Below, piece after piece: positions 8,076-16,054 of a stretch of DNA of 40,916 nt. Position 1 is the first letter of the stretch; the number at the start of each line of letters is the position of its first letter. Both the position numbers and the translations under genes were made by a program. Source of the stretch: a virus; the IMG/VR virus record IMGVR_UViG_3300043774_000034, positions 1 to 40,916 of that record. The stretch is one strand, 5' to 3'. Below the pieces are notes generated by a model. That model saw only the letters and a list, made by a program, of their open reading frames with translations. It was not told the DNA's origin and did not search any database.

Positions 8076-8636
8076 ATGACTCTAGATTTTTTAGTAATAA
8101 ATACTTTCAATACAAAAACACTAGGTGTTGCTGATATATCAGTTTATGATACACAGCCTCCTAATGTTGTTGCTCCAACTATGGAGATTACTATTCCTGG
8201 ATATACTGTTCCTGTGTCTATTCCTTTTATACCTCAAGATTTTAATGTTTATAATTCTATTATATTAGGACTTAATACTCTTGCAGGAGGTATGCAACCT
8301 CTTCCAGATGGTGTATACTTTATGAAATATTCTGTTGCTCCTGCATATTTAAACTTTGTAGAAAAGAACATAATGCGTACTGAAAGAATTCAAGAAAAAT
8401 TTGATAATGCTTTCATGAAGCTTGATATGATGGAATGTGATAGTGCAATTAGAACACAAGCAAAAGTGAATCTAAATAGTATATATTATATGATTCAAGG
8501 CTCTATTGCTGCTGCTAATAACTGTGCAATAGATACAGCTAACAAATTATATGTACAGGCAGATAGACAATTAGATAATTTTATTAGGAACAACTGTGGT
8601 TGTTCTGGAAACAACTATATAAATAACTTCTATTGA
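8076..8636 (+). CDS. Conserved 186-aa phage structural protein, function unknown
   Basis: The N-terminal half is beta-rich with Pro-rich strands (ITIPGYTVPVSIPFIP, about residues 39-54) followed by LPDGVYFMKYS. The C-terminal half is helical (about residues 105-170) and contains a repeated-looking segment with DMMECDSAIRTQAKVNLNSI. The chain ends with CGCSGNNYINNFY. I recall proteins of this layout in other Bacteroidota phages, usually next to a tiny zinc-ribbon protein, as here (8638), but no function is known to me. The strand-plus-helix pattern and position at the head of the fibre genes suggest a minor tail or fibre-attachment role. The start is the only ATG after the terminator. Confidence 0.6.
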   Translation: MTLDFLVINTFNTKTLGVADISVYDTQPPNVVAPTMEITIPGYTVPVSIPFIPQDFNVYNSIILGLNTLAGGMQPLPDGVYFMKYSVAPAYLNFVEKNIMRTERIQEKFDNAFMKLDMMECDSAIRTQAKVNLNSIYYMIQGSIAAANNCAIDTANKLYVQADRQLDNFIRNNCGCSGNNYINNFY

Positions 8637-8637
8637 T

Positions 8638-8781
8638 ATGGCAAACTGTAGAGATTGTGGCCTTAAAGTAGGTTGCGGATGTCAATTAATTAATGGCTTG
8701 TGTTCAGCATGTAATAACAAGTTGAAACAAATTAATCAAAGAATAAGAAATGTTATCACCAAGATTAACGGATTGTATTGA
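8638..8781 (+). CDS. Small zinc-ribbon-like protein (47 aa)
   Basis: A small gene starting one base after the TGA of the previous gene. The product has two Cys pairs in an arrangement CRDCG, then CGC, then CSAC, i.e. six cysteines within the first 25 residues, followed by a basic helix (NNKLKQINQRIRN) to the end. This is a compact zinc-binding knuckle or ribbon pattern. Zinc binding is inferred from the Cys spacing. Its last 32 bases overlap the next gene in another frame, and that overlap plus the tight spacing upstream argue that it is a real, co-translated gene. Possible roles are an assembly chaperone or a minor virion part; neither is shown. Confidence 0.7.
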   Translation: MANCRDCGLKVGCGCQLINGLCSACNNKLKQINQRIRNVITKINGLY

Positions 8782-9016
8782 GTGTGCTAGCATACCTGCA
8801 CTATTAACTGATATTGATCTTAGACTAACTGCGTTAGCTAATGATCAGTATAATAATATTGTATACTCCTTGAATTATTTTATTCCAGGACAGGTAATTG
8901 GTGACTTACTACACTATAAACAAATATTAACTTACAAACTTTGTAATCCAGAATACTGTGCACCTTTTACAGTGGAGATGATTGCAAGTAGAGTAATATT
9001 GTTAATAAATAAATAA
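8750..9016 (+). CDS. Small conserved protein of unknown function (88 aa)
   Basis: An 88-aa, mostly helical protein whose start lies inside the end of the zinc-ribbon gene (frame +1 relative to it). It contains four cysteines: the pair CIEC near residue 9, then CNPEYC near residues 70-75. It has no signal peptide and no clear membrane segment; the last 14 residues are hydrophobic but end in NK. The tight overlap with its neighbour and the short gap to the tail-collar gene (8 bases) put it in the same transcript as the fibre genes. I do not recognise the family. The start at 8750 is chosen because it is the first ATG in the frame. Confidence 0.55.
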   Translation: MLSPRLTDCIECASIPALLTDIDLRLTALANDQYNNIVYSLNYFIPGQVIGDLLHYKQILTYKLCNPEYCAPFTVEMIASRVILLINK

Positions 9017-9024
9017 ATTATAAA

Positions 9025-10128
9025 ATGTCTTGTACAAGTTGTTTTAATGGATGTGTTGAGACTGTATCTGACCAATGTGTTAGATATACAGGTCCAACTA
9101 TCCCTGCTCTAAATATTACTACAGGAGATACATTGCTTCACGTAGAAGAAATGATTACAACTAAACTTGTTCCATTATTAACTGGTACAGGTGATGTTAT
9201 AACTATTGCTTCTGGTGATAAGTGTGCTCTTATAAATGGATTCTTAATAGGAATCACTTCTCCTAATTCTACTCAATTATTCACAGCATTAGTTAAATCT
9301 GTTTGTAGTTTACAAGCTCAGGTGACTGCAGTTGCTGCTGATATTGCTGTATTAAATGCAGATTATACAATAGGTTGTCTTACAGGTGTAACAGCCTCTT
9401 CTGACACACATGCTATCTTACAAGCTGTTATTACAAGACTTTGTGTTGTAGTGGCAGATTTAGCAGCATTAAGTTTAGATGTAAGTACAAACTATGTAAA
9501 ACTATCTGAATTAGATTCATTAATAGCTGCTTACATAGCTAGTCAATCAGGTAATGTAACTCAGAACTATTTAAAGATGGTTCCTTTTACAGTGGTTGAA
9601 TACTACGGTCCTCTTACAAACTTTGATGGTACAGGTGCTGGTATAGGAACATTAGGATGGGATAAAATCTATTTATGTAATGGCTCTAACGGCACTCCTG
9701 ATAAAAGAGGTAGAGTTGGTGTAGGAGCTATTCTTAATGTTCCTGGTGGTCCATTAAACGCTGCTGTAGATCCTGTTTACACTGGTAATCCAAATTATGA
9801 TCTTGAAGATATTGCTGGTGCAAACACAGTGGCTATAAATGTTAATCAACTTCCTAGTCATACACATGGTGCAACAGCAAGTGCTACATCTATTGTAACA
9901 GATCCTGGACATAGTCACTTTGTTGGTAATACACCAGAAGGTTGGGATAGTTCAGGTAGTATTGGTATTGTAAATAGAACACCAAAGAATGTTCAAACTA
10001 CAACTTCTACAACAGGTATCACCGTAGCAACAACTGTAAATGTAAGCAACACAAACACTGGTAGTAATCAAGGTCATCCAAACATTCAACCTGTACTTGC
10101 TGCTTATTACATCATGTATATTCCTTAA
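9025..10128 (+). CDS. Tail fibre with C-terminal tail-collar domain
   Basis: 367 aa. The N-terminus has a Cys-rich start (MSCTSCFNGC) and then VRYTGPTIPALNITTGDTL, a segment echoed in the next gene and likely to be the anchoring module. A long helical region (about residues 60-185) is probably a trimeric coiled stalk. The C-terminal part matches the phage tail-collar domain: GWDKIYLCNGSNGTPDKRGR, then a glycine-rich turn, NQLPSHTHG (QLPSHTH at residues 275-281), DPGHSH, and GHPNIQPVLAAYYIMYIP at the end. The domain is known from short tail fibres such as T4 gp12 and binds cell-surface sugars. Conserved His residues there may hold a metal. The assignment of the C-terminal domain is confident. 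Confidence 0.88.
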   Translation: MSCTSCFNGCVETVSDQCVRYTGPTIPALNITTGDTLLHVEEMITTKLVPLLTGTGDVITIASGDKCALINGFLIGITSPNSTQLFTALVKSVCSLQAQVTAVAADIAVLNADYTIGCLTGVTASSDTHAILQAVITRLCVVVADLAALSLDVSTNYVKLSELDSLIAAYIASQSGNVTQNYLKMVPFTVVEYYGPLTNFDGTGAGIGTLGWDKIYLCNGSNGTPDKRGRVGVGAILNVPGGPLNAAVDPVYTGNPNYDLEDIAGANTVAINVNQLPSHTHGATASATSIVTDPGHSHFVGNTPEGWDSSGSIGIVNRTPKNVQTTTSTTGITVATTVNVSNTNTGSNQGHPNIQPVLAAYYIMYIP

Positions 10129-10147
10129 TATTCTAAATCAACTATAA

Positions 10148-11869
10148 ATGTCTTGTTTACCTGGTACACCTTGCTATGACGCTTATTATCATCCTAATCA
10201 AACTTCTGGATGCTCTCCTTGTGAGACAACAGCAGATCATGTTATATATAATGGACCTAACTTACCTAATACAGGAATTCACACTGGAGATAATCTAGAC
10301 TGTGCACTATCAAAAATAGATGATTCTATTGGTACAGGTGGTGGAGGAACAGGTACTTCTGGTACGTCTGGTTCTTCTGGCACTCGTGGAACTAGTGGTA
10401 CATCAGGAACTTCTGGTGCTAACGGAACTCCAGGAGCTTCTGGAACATCTGGTACATCTGGTGCAAATGGTACTTCTGGTGGTAACGGTACTTCTGGTAC
10501 TTCTGGTATAAGTGGTACAAACGGTGCTTCAGGAACCAGTGGAACATCTGGTGCAAGAGGTGCTGATGGAACTAGTGGTATTAATGGAACCAGTGGTGCA
10601 AATGGTACAAGTGGTCTTACAGGAAGTTCAGGAACTGATGGTTCTTCAGGAACCTCTGGAATAGATGGAACTTCTGGAACAAGTGCGATAGATGGAACTT
10701 CTGGCTCAGCTGGAACTTCTGGAATAGATGGTACCTCTGGTAGTTCAGGAACCACTGGAACTTCAGGAACGACTGGAACTTCTGGTACATCAGGTTTTGA
10801 AGGAGGTCTTGCACAATGGAGATTTAATCCTAGTACAAATACAAACGTTAACCCTGGTGTTACATATTTCACTTTAAATGATGCAAGTTGGTTAGCATCT
10901 GCTTCTCAAATTGCAATCAGTGATTTATCATATAATCCTAGTGCTGACTTCTCAGCATATCTAGATGCACTGAACCCTTTCTCAGCACTTAAGCTAGTTA
11001 GTACGGTTGATTCTTCTAGATTTAAAATATTAGAAATTGTATCTACTTCTCCTTTTGAAGTGGGTTTTGAAAGATTTATAGTTACTCAAACTGCAGCTCA
11101 GGGTACAAATCCTGTAAGTGGTGAAACATTCATGATAGTTCCTGTAGGTGCTGCTGGTAGTTCAGGAACATCTGGAACAGCTGGTTCTAGTGGTACCACT
11201 GGTACATCAGGCACATCTGGTACCACTGGTACGTCTGGTACAAGTGGAACGTCAGGGACTTCTGGTACGTCAGGCACCTCTGGTACAAGTGGAACTACTG
11301 GTACTTCAGGAACTACAGGTACAAGTGGAACTACAGGCACATCTGGAACAACTGGTACAAGTGGAACAACTGGTACAAGTGGAGTAGATGGAACAAGTGG
11401 AACAACTGGAACTTCAGGAACCTCTGGTAATAGTGGATCTTCAGGAACCTCTGGAACTAGTGGAGCTAATGGAGCAGGATTTAATTCTATTTCTCCTACA
11501 ACAGCTGGTTATGTACTTACAGCTAATGGAACATCAAATAGTGCAACAGCAAATTCAGGAGTTACAATTAGTGGTTCTCAATTAAATGCTGGTTCATTCT
11601 ATGAAACATCAGATATTAGATTTAAAAATGTATTAGAAACAAATCCTAATATTGATGTATTAGGAATACAAGTAATTAAATTTACTCGTACAGATGAAGA
11701 GTCTAATCAAGTTAGATATGGATATTCTGCACAACAGGTACAAGCAATTTTACCAGATGTTGTATCAGGAGAAGATAAATTAGTGGTTAACTATTCAGAT
11801 GTACATACATTAAAAATAGCACAATTAGAAAAACGCATAGCAGAATTAGAAGCTAAATTAAACCAATAA
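10148..11869 (+). CDS. Collagen-like tail/head fibre with self-cleaving S74 chaperone domain
   Basis: 573 aa in five parts. Residues 1-60 form a Cys-rich anchor with VIYNGPNLPNTGIHTGDNL, similar to the previous gene. Residues 62-216 are collagen-like Gly-X-Y repeats, nearly all GTS. Residues 217-333 are a beta domain. Residues 334-441 are a second GTS block. The tail (488-573) begins SDIRFKNVL and continues with RYGYSAQQVQAILPDVV and a final coiled coil. This tail matches the peptidase S74 intramolecular chaperone: it helps the fibre trimerise and then cuts itself off, usually just before the Ser of the SD motif (here S488). Collagen-like stalks plus an S74 tail are known in phage fibres. The TAA stop overlaps the next ATG by one base. 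Confidence 0.88.
   Translation: MSCLPGTPCYDAYYHPNQTSGCSPCETTADHVIYNGPNLPNTGIHTGDNLDCALSKIDDSIGTGGGGTGTSGTSGSSGTRGTSGTSGTSGANGTPGASGTSGTSGANGTSGGNGTSGTSGISGTNGASGTSGTSGARGADGTSGINGTSGANGTSGLTGSSGTDGSSGTSGIDGTSGTSAIDGTSGSAGTSGIDGTSGSSGTTGTSGTTGTSGTSGFEGGLAQWRFNPSTNTNVNPGVTYFTLNDASWLASASQIAISDLSYNPSADFSAYLDALNPFSALKLVSTVDSSRFKILEIVSTSPFEVGFERFIVTQTAAQGTNPVSGETFMIVPVGAAGSSGTSGTAGSSGTTGTSGTSGTTGTSGTSGTSGTSGTSGTSGTSGTTGTSGTTGTSGTTGTSGTTGTSGTTGTSGVDGTSGTTGTSGTSGNSGSSGTSGTSGANGAGFNSISPTTAGYVLTANGTSNSATANSGVTISGSQLNAGSFYETSDIRFKNVLETNPNIDVLGIQVIKFTRTDEESNQVRYGYSAQQVQAILPDVVSGEDKLVVNYSDVHTLKIAQLEKRIAELEAKLNQ
10331..10795 (+). repeat. Collagen-like GTS repeat, block 1
   Basis: About 50 Gly-X-Y triplets, mostly Gly-Thr-Ser, with codons varied at third positions. 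A long open frame on the opposite strand is a by-product of this repeat and is not a gene. Confidence 0.9.
11149..11470 (+). repeat. Collagen-like GTS repeat, block 2
   Basis: A second run of GTS/GTT triplets, more regular at the DNA level than block 1 (repeated GGTACAAGTGGAAC units), so more prone to length change by slippage or recombination. Confidence 0.9.
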
Positions 11870-12741
11870 TGAAAGTTAATAATTTTTTAGTAACAGGAGC
11901 AGATCTTGCTACAATGGGATACAGACAGAAGGCTGGAACAACTCCTCCTCTTGATGGTAACATTATGACTAAAGGAGAGGCTAATACATATTATTATATA
12001 GATCCTTATGTTAGTCCTTGGGAAAGCTATTCTAATACACGAGCTCCTAAATATCAAGACTTCCCTTGTCCTTGCGTAGGAGATGTTATAGTAGAAAATA
12101 ATTTAGCATTTGGATTTAGTCAAACTATATCATACGAGGATTGTTCTGGAAATACATATTATTTTTATCTTCCTTATGGTCAAGCAGCAGGTATTATAGG
12201 TTGCATGACTCAAGAACCATCTGGAGGATATACAGGTTGTGGTATATTGAGAGGTTCAGTTGTTGGTGCTCGTTTAAGTGCTGTAATTTATGGAGCATGT
12301 TGTTATTCAAACTATCCATGCACTACAACTAGTACAACCACTTTACCTCAATGTAATTATGATGGACTCACTGTAGTTTGTAACACTCCTGTAGGATATG
12401 CTACTTTAGAATGGAGTTTTAGTGAAACAGGTGGACCTGCTGGAGAAATGAAATTATATGTAAACGGAACTGCAATTGAAACTAGAACAGATACTTCTAG
12501 TGGAACATACAATGTTGGAGTAGGAGATACAATTTATGTAGAATTAAATATATATGTTCCATGTGGGCCGCCTGATACATATGCAAATGTTTATACAACT
12601 GGAAATATAATTAATGATGCCAATTGTGCTAATAATGCAGGAGTATCTTTAACTACATCAACATATACAGTAGTAAGTGGTGATATAGGAAGTTATCTTG
12701 TGTTGAATACATTTGCAGGGTGTGATGGAGGATGTATATAA
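11869..12741 (+). CDS. Modular surface protein with Thr-rich linker
   Basis: 290 aa. Residues 1-150 form a Cys- and Tyr-rich globular region of unknown fold. A Thr linker TTTSTTT lies at residues 152-158, and a C-terminal beta domain (about 160-290) with paired cysteines reads like an immunoglobulin-like fold (LEWSFSETGG, then TIYVELNIYV). The protein starts in the stop of the fibre gene (TAATG overlap), so the two are translationally coupled. Globular head, Thr linker and beta domain is the layout shared by several neighbours, which suggests an exposed attachment protein on the virion. I do not recognise the N-terminal domain. Confidence 0.55.
   Translation: MKVNNFLVTGADLATMGYRQKAGTTPPLDGNIMTKGEANTYYYIDPYVSPWESYSNTRAPKYQDFPCPCVGDVIVENNLAFGFSQTISYEDCSGNTYYFYLPYGQAAGIIGCMTQEPSGGYTGCGILRGSVVGARLSAVIYGACCYSNYPCTTTSTTTLPQCNYDGLTVVCNTPVGYATLEWSFSETGGPAGEMKLYVNGTAIETRTDTSSGTYNVGVGDTIYVELNIYVPCGPPDTYANVYTTGNIINDANCANNAGVSLTTSTYTVVSGDIGSYLVLNTFAGCDGGCI
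12322..12342 (+). repeat. Thr-codon tract
   Basis: Seven codons ACT ACA ACT AGT ACA ACC ACT joining two domains of the 290-aa protein. Confidence 0.8.
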
Positions 12742-12754
12742 AATAAAATAAAAA

Positions 12755-14005
12755 ATGGCAATAAATATAACATTAACATTAGGAGCTGGGTTAGGTGCTA
12801 ACTTAGGACCAAACTTTAATCTTACAGCAGATGTTGGAAGTGTAAGTCCATCAACTGCTACAAAAGCAGAATTGCTTGCAGGTAAAGTTGTTGATGTAGA
12901 TAACTCTGCTAGTCAAGTGACAGTAACATCTACTGGAGCTTGTACAAATGTAATATCACAAGCTATTCCATGTGCTAGTACTACAACTACAACCACTACA
13001 ATTAATCCAACTAACAACCTTAGATTTAGCAATATTTCTGTAAGCAGAGATGACGTTACTAGCTCAAATGATGGAAAATATGTTGCAGTGGTATGTGGAT
13101 CAAATAATAAATTATATATTTCTAATGACTATGGACTTACCTATAGATCAGTTACTATTGCTGGAGCAAATACACTTCAAAGAGTTGCTGTAAGTGGAAC
13201 AGGTCAATACATGTATTGTCTTACACAACCCCAAGGACAAGCAGCTGTTATTTCAAGATCTACAGACTATGGTGTTAATTGGAATGCTACAGGTGGTGTA
13301 ACTAATTCATTTTATTCAATTACTACAAATAGAACAGGGCAATATGTATTAATTGCAGCAATGAATTTAAGTGAAGCAACTAGTGGACAATTTGGTATAG
13401 CTCAGGTTTGGAGATCTTCAGATTACGGAGTGTCTTTTACAAGAGTATCATTTGCTACTACTATTGGCGAACAAGTAGCAACTGATGTTGCAATAAGTAG
13501 TTCAGGTGATCGTCAATATGCTGTTAGTCCTAATTTTTATTTAGGTGGACTTGATGCTTGTGTAGGAAAAGGAACAACTCCTTTAACTCCAGCTCTTAAT
13601 GTGTTTGCACGTGGGTTTGAAGAAACATATTGGGCAGTGAGCACATCTGCTGATGGGTCAAAGGTTGTTGTTGCTAATCAAGCTGGAGTTTATGGATACA
13701 CTCCTGCAAATATTCAATTACTACAAAGTACAAATTATGGAAATTCATTCGTAGAGTTTGGTGGGGTTTCTTCTAAATGGTATGATGTAGCTATAGATGG
13801 AAGTGGTACAAATATTATAGCTCTTCCAACTGGTGCAAGCACTTTATATAGATCAGTTTCATTTGGTACACTTTCTGCAGTGGGAAGTTCTAAAGAATGG
13901 GTTGGAGTATCCATCTCTTACAATGCAACTGTAGCAGTTGCTTCAGAAACAACTGGACTTTGGAGATCTACAGATGGTGGATCTAATTGGACAAAATTAC
14001 CTTAA
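12755..14005 (+). CDS. Modular surface protein: TGPF-like domain, Thr linker, Asp-box beta-propeller
   Basis: 416 aa. Residues 1-75 are a divergent copy of a domain shared with three other genes (ending VTSTGACTNV). A linker of seven Thr residues follows (76-82). Residues 85-416 form a beta-propeller of the BNR/Asp-box type: SNDYGLTY (from 123), STDYGVNW (169), SSDYGVSF (221), STNYGNSF (325) and STDGGSNW (405). Asp-boxes mark turns in sialidase-like and photosystem-assembly-like propellers. No sialidase active-site set is apparent, so carbohydrate binding is more likely than cleavage. The leader AATAAAATAAAAA before ATG is almost the same as those at 23138 and 23970. It probably acts as a receptor-binding protein; that is inferred. 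Confidence 0.7.
   Translation: MAINITLTLGAGLGANLGPNFNLTADVGSVSPSTATKAELLAGKVVDVDNSASQVTVTSTGACTNVISQAIPCASTTTTTTTINPTNNLRFSNISVSRDDVTSSNDGKYVAVVCGSNNKLYISNDYGLTYRSVTIAGANTLQRVAVSGTGQYMYCLTQPQGQAAVISRSTDYGVNWNATGGVTNSFYSITTNRTGQYVLIAAMNLSEATSGQFGIAQVWRSSDYGVSFTRVSFATTIGEQVATDVAISSSGDRQYAVSPNFYLGGLDACVGKGTTPLTPALNVFARGFEETYWAVSTSADGSKVVVANQAGVYGYTPANIQLLQSTNYGNSFVEFGGVSSKWYDVAIDGSGTNIIALPTGASTLYRSVSFGTLSAVGSSKEWVGVSISYNATVAVASETTGLWRSTDGGSNWTKLP
12977..13000 (+). repeat. Thr-codon tract
   Basis: AGT followed by seven Thr codons (ACT ACA ACT ACA ACC ACT ACA) between the N-terminal domain and the beta-propeller. Confidence 0.8.
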
Positions 14006-14019
14006 TTAAATAAACCAAC

Positions 14020-14631
14020 ATGACAGTATTAATAACTTTGACAACAGCTGGTTCTGATACAGGACCATTTAACATCTACTCAAATTCAAATGGATTTTCA
14101 ACAATAATCATCTCTGGTGTATCTAGAGCGTCTTTGGTAGCTGGCTATAATGCAACTGTTCCTGATGGAACTACAGAAGTTTTAGTTAGATCTACAGGAG
14201 CTTGTCAAAGAGATCTTTATTTAGATGTATCAGGTGCTCCTGCTACAACAACTAGTACTACTAGTTCTACAACAAGTACTTCTACAACAGAAGCTCCTAT
14301 TGTTCCAACTATCTACTTAGGACAACCAATTTGTAAATATAACAACTGTAATGATAATGCTGCTTGTGCTGTAGTTTATGATATAATTGTAAACAACGCT
14401 CCTCCTGCATCATACGTAGAATTAGTTACAACTTTCCCTGCATCTACAGCTAATGTAAGTTTAACTGATACACAGCCTTCTACAGCTAGGATATTGTATT
14501 ACGAGCCTTCTGGATCAGCAACTCCTGTATATTTTACAATACAGTTAAAGTTAGGATCAACGGTGTTAGCTTATAGTGATACATCATTAACTCATCAATC
14601 ATTCTGGCAATTTTTAAACAATTGCTCATAA
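14020..14631 (+). CDS. Modular surface protein: TGPF domain, Thr linker, beta domain
   Basis: 203 aa. Residues 1-74 are the shared domain in its clearest form: ITLTTAGSDTGPFNIYS, then GVSRASLVAGYNATVPDG and LVRSTGACQRDL. A Thr/Ser linker covers residues 76-90. The remainder (about 95-203) has four to five cysteines and reads as an immunoglobulin- or fibronectin-like beta domain. It closes the adsorption module; a strong terminator starts ten or so bases after the stop. The N-terminal domain probably docks on the virion and the C-terminal domain is displayed. No catalytic residues are visible. Confidence 0.62.
   Translation: MTVLITLTTAGSDTGPFNIYSNSNGFSTIIISGVSRASLVAGYNATVPDGTTEVLVRSTGACQRDLYLDVSGAPATTTSTTSSTTSTSTTEAPIVPTIYLGQPICKYNNCNDNAACAVVYDIIVNNAPPASYVELVTTFPASTANVSLTDTQPSTARILYYEPSGSATPVYFTIQLKLGSTVLAYSDTSLTHQSFWQFLNNCS
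14245..14289 (+). repeat. Thr-codon tract
   Basis: Fifteen consecutive Thr/Ser codons, the longest uninterrupted tract in the window. Confidence 0.8.
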
Positions 14632-14642
14632 GATAGTAAAAA

Positions 14643-14701
14643 CCCTGTTTGTTGGTTTACAGGGCATCCCCTGGCCTTTCTAGGCTGGGGGTTTTTTTTT
14701 T
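14643..14701 (+). terminator. Strong tandem-hairpin terminator
   Basis: A first hairpin (CCCTG 14643-14647 with CAGGG 14660-14664) is followed by a 9-bp stem with two G-T pairs (14668-14676 with 14683-14691, loop TTTCTA) and an unbroken run of ten T. This ends the adsorption-module transcript. Confidence 0.93.
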
Positions 14702-14707
14702 AAACTC

Positions 14708-14749
14708 TAATCAAATTGATTAAACTATATAATTAAATTAGTTAACTAA
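14708..14749. promoter_or_regulatory. Two palindromes upstream of a promoter, possible operators
   Basis: TAATCAA-A-TTGATTA (14708-14722) and TTAGTTAACTAA (14738-14749) are perfect inverted repeats. The second ends one base before the TTTG of the promoter. They may bind a regulator, or may be AT-rich coincidence. Confidence 0.4.
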
Positions 14750-14750
14750 A

Positions 14751-14783
14751 TTTGGAAAATATCAAAAAAGTTTCATACCTTTA
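14751..14783 (+). promoter_or_regulatory. Bacteroidota-type promoter for the tail operon
   Basis: TTTG at 14751-14754, a 21-bp gap, then TACCTTTA at 14776-14783 (TAnnTTTG with the last base changed). It follows a strong terminator and precedes the first tail gene by 29 bases. Confidence 0.6.
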
Positions 14784-14812
14784 CTTTAATTTTAACCAAA
14801 CTTAAAACCTAT

Positions 14813-16054
14813 ATGTCTGGAAACCAACCCCTTTTGGAGCAGCTACAGCAGATGTTACACTGGAAAAAATCAAAGAAATATTACGCTGACAAGCTAGGAG
14901 TGACAGAATTAGAGATTGATGAGTTATTAACAGATATTAGAAAGAGAGAAGAAGAGGCCATCACTGGGAACTATATATCTGATTTAGAGGACACTGTAGT
15001 TAAGTTTACAGAAGACCTAGTGAAAGGAACTGGAGAGATTGTAGCTAACGTTACAGAAGAGATTAAAAGCCTTGATGAGCTTATTGAGAAGTGTAAGATA
15101 GACACAGATAAGTGGGAGATAACTAAATACGTACAAAACTATTGGGGAAACGGAGATAGTCCACACTGGCAAGTAAAAGCCTGGTTAGGAAAGAAGTCTG
15201 CAGAGCAAGTGTTTCAAGATAGCTTTGTGGACTTTTTAGCTTCATATGAGCCTGTTAGTCAGGATATTATGAGTCCTAAGTTTATAAATGGTAAGAGTAA
15301 CGGTATGTTAATTATTAACAAACAAGACTCTCATTTAAACAAATATGATATTGATGGCAACAATGATATAGTTGATAGACTTTCTAATATTATGTACAAG
15401 GTAGAGTTGATTGCTAATCAAGCACAGCTTTCTAACAACTTAGAGCAAATTACATACATTATTGGTTCTGATGAGTTTAACAGTGAGTTTACAGGAATGA
15501 CCACAAAAGGCACTCCTCAAACAAACACTCATACATACCATACATCTTTTGAATACATCTGTGGACATGAGGTGTTGATGATTACAATGTTATTACAATA
15601 CGCTGAGAATGTGAATGTTGTATACGTAGCAGGTAATCATGATGAGTTTGTAGGATGGCACATGGTTAATTGGTTACAAACGTATTTTAGAAATACAGAT
15701 AGATTAACTTTTGACTGCTCTCCTAAGTATAGAAAGTATATAAGCTATGGTAATTCAGCAATGATGTTTAACCATGGGGATGCAATCAAACCTGCTAAGT
15801 TAGCAGCACTATTCCCAATAGAATTTAGAGAAGGATGGTCTTTCCATAACAACTTCTACATATTCACAGGAGACAAACACCATGAAGTAAGTCACGACTT
15901 TAATGGTATTAAATTTTACCAAATACCAGCATTTTCTAATGCTAAAAGCCTTTGGGATGATAAGAACGGTCATACAATGTCTAAAGCAGAAGTGACTGGA
16001 TTCTTAATAGAACAAGGGTCAGGAATGACAAATATATTTAAACAGTATTTATAA
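14813..16054 (+). CDS. Calcineurin-like metallophosphoesterase
   Basis: 413 aa. The N-terminus (about 10-50) looks like a small helix-turn-helix (YYADKLGVTELEIDELL), followed by a helical linker to about residue 105. The catalytic domain carries the metallophosphoesterase signature: DSH (D172, H174), GSDEFN (D220), GNHDE (N275, H276, D277), FNHGD (H321) and GDKHHE (H356, H357). These residues bind two metal ions; family members cut phosphodiesters or phosphomonoesters, and several are DNA nucleases such as SbcD/Mre11. The last motif differs from the usual GHxH. It is the first gene of the tail operon and its stop overlaps the next start (TAATG). A role in DNA processing or as an ejected enzyme is inferred; the substrate is unknown. 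Confidence 0.82.
   Translation: MSGNQPLLEQLQQMLHWKKSKKYYADKLGVTELEIDELLTDIRKREEEAITGNYISDLEDTVVKFTEDLVKGTGEIVANVTEEIKSLDELIEKCKIDTDKWEITKYVQNYWGNGDSPHWQVKAWLGKKSAEQVFQDSFVDFLASYEPVSQDIMSPKFINGKSNGMLIINKQDSHLNKYDIDGNNDIVDRLSNIMYKVELIANQAQLSNNLEQITYIIGSDEFNSEFTGMTTKGTPQTNTHTYHTSFEYICGHEVLMITMLLQYAENVNVVYVAGNHDEFVGWHMVNWLQTYFRNTDRLTFDCSPKYRKYISYGNSAMMFNHGDAIKPAKLAALFPIEFREGWSFHNNFYIFTGDKHHEVSHDFNGIKFYQIPAFSNAKSLWDDKNGHTMSKAEVTGFLIEQGSGMTNIFKQYL

Noticed and set aside
10279-10872. Long open frame on the minus strand (Pro/Val/Glu repeats), and a similar one at 11098-11340
   Set aside because: It is the mirror of the GTS collagen repeat; periodic codons keep the opposite strand free of stops. There is no leader, context or plausible protein.
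12755-14631. Diversity-generating retroelement acting on the surface genes
   Set aside because: No reverse transcriptase and no template repeat with A-rich variation were found in the window.
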